In this document: positions 55,967 through 64,000 of the stretch, in pieces
Layout: each line of letters begins with the position of its first letter
Numbering within the stretch: the first letter of the stretch is position 1
NCBI RefSeq assembly: GCF_033296635.1
Contig: NW_026944079.1
Span: forward strand, 3,425-67,424
Source of the DNA: Dichotomopilus funicola
Taxonomy: Eukaryota; Ascomycota; Sordariomycetes; Sordariales; Chaetomiaceae
Direction of reading: 5' to 3'
Length of the DNA stretch: 64,000 nt
Notes under the pieces: model-generated
The model's database searches: none
The model's input: the letters and a program-made list of their open reading frames with translations, nothing else
Told to the model about the DNA's origin: nothing
Program-made: the position numbers and the translations under genes

Positions 55967-57953
55967 CCTGATGCTTCGGATGAATCGACGTGGTTAGACT
56001 GCTGGCGATACTGCCAGGGACTGCAGCCAGAACCATTTCCTAGGGGTGTTGAGGGCTCTAGAAGCGATTCTCAGTCGGTTTCCAGCTTCCAATGCCGCGG
56101 GTCAGTAGGCCAAAACAGTGAGGGAGAGACCTATTTCAGGATGAATCCTCCGACCCGGGCTAGCCGATCTGCGTTCGAACGACGGGTGGAATATAATTCA
56201 GGGCACCGTAAGCTTCAAATATTCTTTTTAACGTTTCAAGGAGGCATCAAGTTGGTGGAATTGGGAGCTTTGGAATAAAGAAAAGTTTGCTCTGTTAATA
56301 ACCGCTGGAGGCGAGAAGCCCTGCGTGAATAGGTAATTAGTGACTCGGTAAGATTTGACCGTCCCGATACTTAATGTGCGTCGTGTGGTAATAATTAACT
56401 ATGGGACGATGTCGTTGTACTGTATGGCGAACCTTTCATTGCTGACTGAAAAATACGGATGCATTTTTACGCAGCTCTACCGTAATTAAATTTGGAAGCA
56501 ACTTGATGCAATTATTCTCAAAGGCAAGGCTTTGTTACCTGAATGAATGCTTATACTGAGGGAAGAACCCCAACTCAATTCTTTGGATGAGGTTCACCAC
56601 CTAAATACCATACAATCTCGTCCCAGAAATTTTGCATGTGAGCTTTGCGAGTTGGTGACAACGGGCGACCCACCTCACCGGCACATAGGGAACTTTTCGA
56701 CGCGGCTCATTTAGTCTGAAGTTGACATGTCGAGAACCCCAACGAAAGTCACAGGTTAGGTCATTTCCCGGCGTGAAGCTTTTGCTTGTGAATGTTGAAA
56801 ATAAAATTATGAAGTGCTCTGCTGCGCATTGTTGGGCCACCTGCTCATCAGGTTGTTTATTGGTCTAAGCCTGTATTCATCTCACGCTGGCTGCGTTCAG
56901 ACTTACTGCGTCCTCACGTGGTTAAAAAGAGATGGTTCAACCCAACTCAATTGTTCGGAACCTCCGAGCCCGCAAAAGGTATAGCCGGAGTTTTGTTCAC
57001 GATGCCCGATGGTAGTTCATGGTTGCACCAGGGGACGATAAGAAATGGAAGTCGGGAACCGATTCAGGCTAAAGGTTAAATTCCCTGCCACGGACCCCTT
57101 CTGGCCACGGCCCTTTCCGAACAATGTGAAGCCTTTCTGTCCGTGGAGCCGCGTTCCGGGTTAGCGTTGATGCATCGAAAGCATGAACCGGGTACTAGGG
57201 TCAGATTCAGGGGGCGACTCACCAGTTGGGAAGTCAGAAAGACACTCTCCCGAGATCCTCCCCCCAATGCAACCATGATTTCGGGTTCGTTGATTGTGTT
57301 TGCAGACGCGCCTCTTCCATTTCCCCACACAAACGTTTCCCAATTCCGGGTCATCCCCCACAGTCGCGACTGTTCGAGAACAAATCGCCGGGAAATGCAT
57401 CGCTTGGTTGGTGGAATGAAGATCGGAACCCTCAGCCCTCCTTTTCTCCGAATCTTCCTTACTTGAGCTCGGAGCTTCAACAAGCGAGCGGTTAGCTCGA
57501 TACTACTGTAATAGCTGTTATTGGCCCAACACTAATTGCTTAGCGTCTCGGCGATCGTTATGGGCCACAGTTGTTGATACGGTCATAATACCGGAAGCGT
57601 GGACATGTGGCAGCATCTTTTGGTCACACGCAACGGTTCCCACGCGTCTCGGAGAATTCCCTTCCCTTCAGCTCCCGGCTAGTGGATTGTCGCCGGCGAG
57701 GCGGAGGAGCGGAATGCAACAGGCGAAAGCCCTGCAGGACTTCAAGGTCGTAGCCGGGCGTGGGGAAGCTGAGGCTTGGATGGTCGCTTCCCTGGCCTAT
57801 GACTGCTTGCCTTGTGTTTGACCGCTCGGATACCTTTGGAATGGATATTTAACATTCCCGGGGACGTTCTGTTGTTTTACTGGTGTCTCCTCATCATTCA
57901 CAACTCCTATCCCCACGATCTACTAACCCCGGACTCCCGAACGCATCTACACC

Positions 57954-59018
57954 ATGTGGCCCACTCCCAAGGTCGCCTCGCTGCTTCTCGCGGCGCACTC
58001 ACTCCTCGTCAGCGGGTCCCCCGTCGACGCGGAGGCCGTAGATGCCGCAGTCCTCGCCAAGCGCCAATGCCCTCAGATCCATGTGTTCGGCGCCCGTGAG
58101 ACCACGGCCCCGGCTGGCTATGGCACGGCTGGTGTTGTTGTCAACCTGGTCCTAGGTGCTTACCCCGGTGCCACAGCTGAGGCCATCGTCTACCCGGCAT
58201 GCGGTGGCCAGTCCCAGTGTGGTGGCGTCCAGTATGGTGACTCCGCCCGTCAGGGCACCAACGCTGTTGCGTCGGCCGTCAACAGCTTCAACCAGCGCTG
58301 CCCGAATACCCAGATTGTCCTTGTTGGTTACTCGCAGGGTAAGCTCAATTCGTTCACCCTGGTAAAGCCGAATATGTCGTGTCTAATCCAGAAACATAGG
58401 TGGCCAAATCATGGACAACGCTGTCTGTGGTGGCCCTGACAGCGGCTCTGGGATTACCAGCACCACTCCCCCCATCTCTGCTGCGGCGCTTGGCCAGATC
58501 AAGGCCGTCATTGAGATGGGCTCTCCGCGCTTCGTTGCCGGGTTGTCATACAACGTGGGCACCTGCTCCGCGCAGGGCGTAAGTTTAAGCATCCCAAACC
58601 TCACCTTATCCCTCGGTCTTAGCGAACTTGATAACATTCACTGACACAACCTCTCAAGTTTGCCCCCCGCCCTCGCGGCTACGTCTGCGCGTCCAACTCC
58701 GGCTCCAAGATGAAGAGCTACTGCGATTCGACCGACCCCTACTGCTGCACAGGCAACGACGCCAACTCGCACCAGCAGTACGGCAGCAAGTACGGCCAGC
58801 AGGCTCTCGCGTTTATCCAGAGCCAGCTCAGCAACAACGGCGGCAACCCCGGTACCCCAACTACGACGGCGGGCGGATCCACGCCGACCAACGGCGGCGG
58901 TGGCGGAACCTGTTCGGCTTTGTATGGGCAATGCGGAGGTCAGGGTTGGCAGGGCCCGACTTGCTGCTCCCAGGGATCGTGCAAGGCGTCGAACCAGTGG
59001 TACTCACAATGTCTGTAG
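57954..59018 (+). CDS. Acetylxylan esterase, CE5 with C-terminal CBM1 (307 aa)
   Basis: Three exons, 57954-58338, 58400-58578 and 58659-59018, in frame. A signal peptide (MWPTPKVASLLLAAHSLLVSG) is followed by a short propeptide ending at a KR site. The catalytic domain is of the cutinase/CE5 fold: nucleophile VGYSQGG spanning the first junction, Asp and His in the late CDSTDPYCC and NSHQQYG segments, and paired cysteines. A Gly/Thr/Pro-rich linker (GGNPGTPTTTAGG...GGGGG) leads to a fungal cellulose-binding module, CSALYGQCGGQGWQGPTCC...WYSQC. The enzyme removes acetyl groups from xylan outside the cell during plant-biomass degradation; the related cutinase activity is less likely given the CBM1. 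Confidence 0.95.
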
Positions 59019-61040
59019 GAACAATTAAAGCGGAGCGTCATGTAAATAGTCTCATTCTGGGTAGTTATCTACACCCGCAAAGGTGGATCAAGCAACATAC
59101 CTTCCTTAATTATATCGCAGCCCGGGAGAGAAAAAATAGCAGAAGAAAAGACGACGAAAAAGGAAATGGTTTTGATTAAAAGAAAGCAAAAAGCTCGCCA
59201 TCGAACCCTATCCCTATCCGGAAGGATAGCGGTCGGTGGTTATGAAAATCTTTCCGGTGAAAGATTGTTCTTCGCTGACCTAGGATTCGAACCCAGGTCA
59301 CTTCGATTTACAACGGGTTGGCGCGGCCCTCCCCCCAATGCCGCGGAGCTAAACCCGGTGGTTCAATCTCTATTGGGAGGAGCTGGTGACTGTGGGAGCT
59401 GGAAGAGGTGTTAAATAGGGGGTTCTGCGATGGGAGGGAAGGTGCAGGTTGTAAAGCCTCTCAGTTGTCATCTTCACAAGAATAGTCTCGATGGCCAGGA
59501 CGAGCCACCACCTTAGGGATACTTGTTATTGTTCTTCCGTTGTTCAGGAACATACTAAGCAGAACCGCAAAAGTCGGAGTATCAAGTTTCAATGGTACAT
59601 ACAACTACAACTTAAGACAATCCTTGTCCTCCCCCCCAAGTCCTTTTCCCGAGCTACCATCCATCCACGTTGCCGGAAAAATACCCTAATGACTCGTCTG
59701 AGGAATCCAGGTCGCCGCAATAATTCTCTGAATAGCCTTCCAAGGTAGTGCCAAGCTTGGCCGACAGGGAGACGACTTAGGCGAGGCTGGCTACGTTGGA
59801 GATGAGATTCACCGCATTGGCTGCGATGGTTATAGCGGCGGGGATTGGTAACCACGTCATGGGTCAAAAGCAGGAGTAGTTGCTGCGCTTCCGGGCGAAA
59901 ATCACTGGGTCAAAGTAAGACGGCGTCAGGCCTGTGAACTTTGCCGTGATTTGGTCGATGCGTTTGGGAATACTACATTGTGGTGGGTGCTTGGGTTGGG
60001 CTCCTTTCTTTGCGTTTGAGTTGGTTTTGGGGGCCTCTTTATAAGGGGCGACAAGTCTAGCTATGTTTTCTTTGGGTTTTCGAGAGACATGCTCTATCCG
60101 ATTGTTAACATCAAGGGAGGAACACATTACCTGGTTAGGCTAGGATCAGACAATACGCACAACCTTGACCTCCGCATCGTGATTGTTGAATAACTCTGAC
60201 AGCTGCGTTGAGGTGTAAATTTCTTGATATAGTCATAATAATCATGACCCAGATTCTCCTTGGCAATTAGTTGATTGTTTTCGGTTGTCCCAGAGCCGAA
60301 GGGGTCACTGGTACAATGGTGCTGTAGTGGAATTAGGTGGAATTCTCTTACCAGAAATCACTCCATTAATCCTCATTATAGTTGCAACCATCCGCAAACG
60401 CAGTCGACAACCAAGCCCCAAGTTTTGGTTGTCAAAGGGGTGTGGGTGTTTGTGGAAACGAGACACAGCAGGGGAATGAGAGCCCCACTCCCACTGTACT
60501 TGCTAAATTTAGGTTCAACATTTGGATCGATGCCATGTTCGAACCAGCGCCTTTTCCCTTTTGGGAGTTTTTGGCCCCACTGTTTCCTAGGGATTGCTGC
60601 AGTGGGCTGGTCTTTCTCTTTTTGTTTCCTCTCCTTCCATCTTTTTTAGACTTTTGAAACGTTTTGTTTTCCATTGACCGAAAGCAAATTTTCTTTCGCT
60701 AGCAAAATCATTGGGGCTACAACCTGAATCGTGATATGAAGCTCCTTAAGGGCTCCTGGATGGCGAAGGCTGTAAAAATGCGTTCCCGATCTTGACTATC
60801 GATTTTTTTTCCATGTTCCGGCTGCCGGTCTAGATCTTTCCATTTTCCAAACTTGATCATTTCGCTAGCGCTTTCCTTTCCCTCTGCTAAAAAATTAGTT
60901 CGACTGCAAACCGTAGATGTAAATGAACCTTTCCTGTCGCTTGTTTCTTTCTAAACACCAACATGCCCGAATTCTCGTCCTCCTTCCCCCGCTTCATTTA
61001 ACCACTCGCCCACTTGCTGTCGCCGCAATTTTTGCCAATC
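59019..61040. other. 2-kb gene-free stretch with a tRNA-like relic
   Basis: No credible protein gene. On the minus strand at about 59272-59360 there is a T-arm (CTGGG TTCGAAT CCTAG) with a 3' acceptor-like strand, and an A-box-like TTAGCTCCGCGGCATTGG upstream. However, the acceptor and anticodon stems do not pair, so it is at most a degraded tRNA or tRNA-derived element. The right end is the promoter of the gene at 61041. Confidence 0.45.
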
Positions 61041-61789
61041 ATGAAGGCCGCCCTGGTCGCTGGGATTTTGGCTGTGACCCTTGCTACATCCGGATCAGTC
61101 AGAATTGAGCACAATCCCGACGGATCATTTCGGGTTATGCACTTCCGGGATGCACCCGAGACACCACATGGGAAGCAGCCTCCGGTCAGGCGCAAGAGCT
61201 GCCGCGACAATTGCCTTCGCGCTGTCATCGACGCTCCTGAGTTCTGCAACTGGTTTTTGGCCGCTCCCCGCACCGTAAAAACCGACTTTGGCCCGGTACA
61301 AAGCCAGTGTCTCGAAGCGAGTCGCGTGAGCTCAGCTTGTTCTGGTATAGCTCAACCAGTCGTAAGTCGATGCATGCTATGCAAATGATGGTGTCGCTGG
61401 TGGAAATTGTTAACACGAATAATTTGAAGACTGTTTCGACAGCCAGTCCGACATCTTCCATAGAGGCCGTATCAAGTGACGGCATCTTGTTGACGGGAAC
61501 TTCAACCGGACTAGCTTCCACGGGAGCGGTGTCGAATGAGCCTAGCTCCATCCCGACCGAGTCGATCTCTTCCCTGACCCCCACCGGGTCGTCCACGGAG
61601 CTACCAGTTGACCCCAGCTGTACGGAGTCTTCCATCCAGCCTTCTGCTACACCCACCTGTTCGCCTGCGGGTGGCCACTGCACCCTCCAGACATTCATGA
61701 TGGACTGCTGCCCTCCCCAGGGATCGGATTTGGGCGTGGGGTGCTTTTTTGCAACTGGGGACCCTCAGAATGGTGTTTGTTTCTATTAA
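61041..61789 (+). CDS. Small secreted Cys-rich protein (226 aa)
   Basis: Two exons, 61041-61361 and 61430-61789; donor GTAAGT, acceptor TTTGAAG chosen because it keeps the frame (the later CGACAG does not). The signal peptide is MKAALVAGILAVTLATSG. The mature N-terminal part has four to six Cys (KSCRDNCLRAV, FCNWF, SQCLEAS, SACSG), the middle is a Ser/Thr-rich, probably O-glycosylated linker, and the C-terminus is a second Cys-rich module (CSPAGGHC, DCCPPQ, GCFF, GVCFY). The composition fits an effector-like or cell-wall-associated protein. I do not recognise a family. Confidence 0.78.
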
Positions 61790-61933
61790 CCTTTCCAGGA
61801 GGTTGACTGAAGAAGAACCGACTTAGTTCGAAACTTGAAGGATGATGAATTAACTATTAAAATCTCATTCCTACTAGAATTACCCCAAAATCCCACAAGC
61901 AGAATTGTCTGTGTTCTCAGATGCAACGCCATG

Positions 61934-62935
61934 TTAGGCTACATGTCCCGCCAATTCCTTTTCTGTCCATTCCCAAAATTTCTTCGTAAGCTCATCATCC
62001 CTCCCAAGCGCACTCATCTTGCCCGACACACCGACCGGCTCATAATACTCTCCGCTCACCACTTTCCCAAAATCATCTGGCTTTGCCTTGCCATCCTTGG
62101 TGGTGGACCTCGGCGCAACCGATGCCCAAAGCTGGCTCCTCACGCCTTTTTCCACTGGGGTGAACGCATTCATCTTCACCAGCCCTTTCGTCAGCCCACG
62201 CATAAAGAAGCCCATGTCGTCAGTGTTGTTCATCAAGTTGGTCTGCACCGTGCCTGGGTGCATCGACACGACCGTAAGGCTCGGGTAGAGGGCCGCCAGT
62301 TGGCGGGTCCAGAGGACGTTGGCAAGCTTGGATTGGAAATATCGGCCCAGGGGGCCCATCTCGTCTGCTGGGGTGCGGAGGGTCTGGAAATGGATGCCCG
62401 GCGCCGTAGCATAGATGTGGCCATTGGAAGCAACAGTGACGACGCGGACGTCGGAGGGCTTAGCCTGGGAACCATTGGTCGTGGTCCCGGCCGCAGTTTT
62501 GAGCAGGAGAGGGAGGAGGAGCTTGGTGAGGAGTGCGTGGCCCATGTGGTTGGTCCCGATCTGAAGTTCATAGCCGTCTGCTGTGAGCCCAGGAGGGTGA
62601 GCCATGATACCGGCGTTGAGCATGAGAATGTCTAGGCGATCTGTGGTACTAAGGACGGTTGCAGCGGCCTTTTTGACGGATGCGAAGGAGGCCACGTCGA
62701 GTTCGAGGAATTCGATGGCGGCTTTGGGGTATTTCTCTTTGATCTCCTTCGCCGCTGCATTGGCTTTGTCGGCACTACGCGCTCCAAGGTATATCAGGCG
62801 AGGATTGTGTTGCGCATATTCCAAGACGGCTTGCTTGCCCAGCCCGGAGCTTGCACCCGACACGAGGATCACTTTGCCCTCGAGGGACGGAATGTCCTTC
62901 GCGGCATCGAATGAGACTGATTTGGCCCAAAACAT
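61934..62935 (-). CDS. Short-chain dehydrogenase/reductase (333 aa)
   Basis: Single-exon gene from ATG 62935. A classical SDR: cofactor motif SGASSGLG (about 25-32), NAG (about 108-110), a catalytic Ser in VVTVASNGH, catalytic YxxxK in GRYFQSKLAN, and PGTVQTNL after it. An aromatic residue precedes the Tyr-containing helix and the C-terminal tail (about 270-333) is longer than in the simplest members, as in the retinol-dehydrogenase/WW-oxidoreductase-like fungal group. It reduces or oxidises a carbonyl or hydroxyl group with NAD(P); the substrate is unknown. No signal peptide. It is divergent from the gene at 63554. Confidence 0.92.
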   Translation of the reverse strand: MFWAKSVSFDAAKDIPSLEGKVILVSGASSGLGKQAVLEYAQHNPRLIYLGARSADKANAAAKEIKEKYPKAAIEFLELDVASFASVKKAAATVLSTTDRLDILMLNAGIMAHPPGLTADGYELQIGTNHMGHALLTKLLLPLLLKTAAGTTTNGSQAKPSDVRVVTVASNGHIYATAPGIHFQTLRTPADEMGPLGRYFQSKLANVLWTRQLAALYPSLTVVSMHPGTVQTNLMNNTDDMGFFMRGLTKGLVKMNAFTPVEKGVRSQLWASVAPRSTTKDGKAKPDDFGKVVSGEYYEPVGVSGKMSALGRDDELTKKFWEWTEKELAGHVA

Positions 62936-63553
62936 GGTGGTCGGCCGCGCTGGTAATGGGGTATTATAGTGGTTTTCGTTTGTCGGGTTGCCGGGGCGGT
63001 GTTGTCACGAGAGTTGGCCTGAGGAAGTTCGGAGAAGGGGGAGAGAAATATGCCCGGAAGCCAGAGAAGACTTATATGCCCATGATTTCGAAGTTTGAGT
63101 TCCACCTTCGCGGATTGTTTTCACGATATGTCAGCTCGCACATATCTGCGAATACTTTCGAATCTCGACTCCCAGTCTTGAACCGGCCGCGCAAGTTGGT
63201 GTAAGTCAAGCCCTTGTCGCTTTCCTAAAACGGCAAACAATCTTGTGGGGGCGATCAACTCTTGGCATCTCAAACACGCGTTCCAGGCTCCCTTGTCGAA
63301 GGCGAAGCCGCCCCCAACATTTAAATCTGACCTCGCTCCCGAGAATTAACCTTCAACTGCATAATCTGCAACTTTTTTGGGAAAGCAATCCTGTGGAGTT
63401 GTAAGGCTTTTCCGAGTCTCGGAGACATTTTCATCGCCTTGTCCGTTTGTCTCCTGCCGAAATTCCGACATTTCTCATGGCGATTGAGAACTAGTTTCGG
63501 AAACGATAACCCGCATTTTCGGACATCCAACCAGCCGTCGTTGAGTCCGTTCC
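62936..63553. promoter_or_regulatory. Divergent promoter region, SDR and transcription-factor-like genes
   Basis: The 618-base spacer lies between two divergent starts. No TATA box of good quality or coding sequence was recognised. Confidence 0.4.
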
Positions 63554-63905
63554 ATGGCGCCCGCTGTCAAACGTGCCGATGACCCCTTCATAATCACAAC
63601 ATCACTGGATAAGCCCGATGCTAGCACGCGTCGGTACATCCGGAGCCATGTGATGCGCGGCAAGAATGTGGGCAAGTTTCGGCCTAAGAAGAATTCGCCG
63701 AAATCCGACGCCTCAAGTGACACCAGCGACAAGCCGGAACTGGCTTCTGCAAGGACGGACAAGCGAGATATCCGGAAAGAAAGAATAGTCCGGGGACAAG
63801 TCGAAGTTTGGTCTCCTGTCACACCTCGAAAAATCATGTCTGAACTCTCGTTTCTGGGCCTGGATAGTGAAATACAACACCAGGGGTATGGGCTCATGCA
63901 GACGG
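63554..63905 (+). CDS. Fungal transcription-factor-like protein, first exon (continues past right edge)
   Basis: The ATG at 63554 opens a frame with FIITTSLDKPDASTRRYIRSHVMRGKNVGKFRPKK (residues about 12-47), the RR-x-IRSHVMR motif typical of the N-termini of fungal-specific transcription-factor-domain proteins that lack a zinc cluster. A Ser/Asp/Lys-rich region follows. I end the exon at 63905 with donor GTATGT, because reading through gives a stop two codons later; the remaining 95 bases would then be intron or further exon. The main regulatory domain lies outside the window. Confidence 0.55.
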
Positions 63906-64000
63906 GTATGTAGGGTGCCACCTGGCGACATCCTCTCCACCACAAATCCCTACGATTGGTATTGGTCTACAGAAGCTAATACATATATGTACCCTTAGCA

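Larger units (their letters stand above)
54394..57953. other. 3.5-kb gene-poor region with repeats and a relic
   Basis: No intact gene is visible. It contains a 23-bp minisatellite (54830-54918), a degenerate repeat of about 120 bp (55323-55680) and a DUF6604-like fragment (from 55682), each listed separately. The last few hundred bases, including a TATTTAA-type box near 57846, should be the promoter of the esterase at 57954. Confidence 0.5.

Overview
The window is nuclear DNA of a filamentous ascomycete, most likely a sordariomycete. The genes are spliced with short GT-AG introns (mostly 50-100 nt, with CTAAC/CTAAT-like branch sites). The gene set is typical of such fungi: a HET-domain protein, a STAND/NLR protein, phosphoketolase, a CE5-CBM1 acetylxylan esterase, a DUF1996 protein, a PMC1-type Ca2+-ATPase, Atm1, AIM24 and a kinesin. 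The species cannot be fixed from the sequence alone. Exon joins below were made by hand from splice consensus and checked for reading-frame continuity; products are recognised from motifs.

Layout. 1-189: 5' end of a maltose-acetyltransferase-like gene leaving the window on the left. 190-4171: no recognisable gene. 4172-14514: the accessory cluster, with three paralogous soluble proteins of unknown function (4172-5092 minus; 6540-7796 plus; 9145-10188 plus), a fourth protein (10589-11891 plus) whose C-terminus looks like a divergent version of the same fold, and a convergent STAND (NLR-like) gene (12115-14514 minus). 15508-18521: phosphoketolase. 19601-20583: decayed RNase H gene. 23095-27000: Ca2+-ATPase. 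31016-31438: small conserved fungal protein. 32383-33591: secreted DUF1996 protein. 35412-37673: broken CocE/NonD-type hydrolase. 37834-49537: dense conserved block with Atm1, HhH kinesin, AIM24, membrane-anchored HET protein and MutY. 50105-54393: GPI-type surface protein, isochorismatase-like hydrolase and DHDPS/KDG-aldolase family enzyme. 54394-57953: gene-poor, with two degenerate minisatellites and a DUF6604-like relic. 57954-59018: acetylxylan esterase. 61041-63913: Cys-rich secreted protein, short-chain dehydrogenase, and the first exon of a fungal transcription-factor-like gene leaving the window on the right.

How the genes fit together. Most form no pathway. The exception is 4-14.5 kb, where a lineage-type family lacking signal peptides sits beside a STAND receptor with a HeLo-like N-terminal region. 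Two members share a 13-bp upstream word, one member carries a long Pro-rich loop insertion, and a non-coding tandem duplication lies between two of them. This arrangement resembles fungal allorecognition/innate-immunity loci, where sensors neighbour membrane-active effectors. That role is inference only, and it is the best candidate here for an undescribed system.
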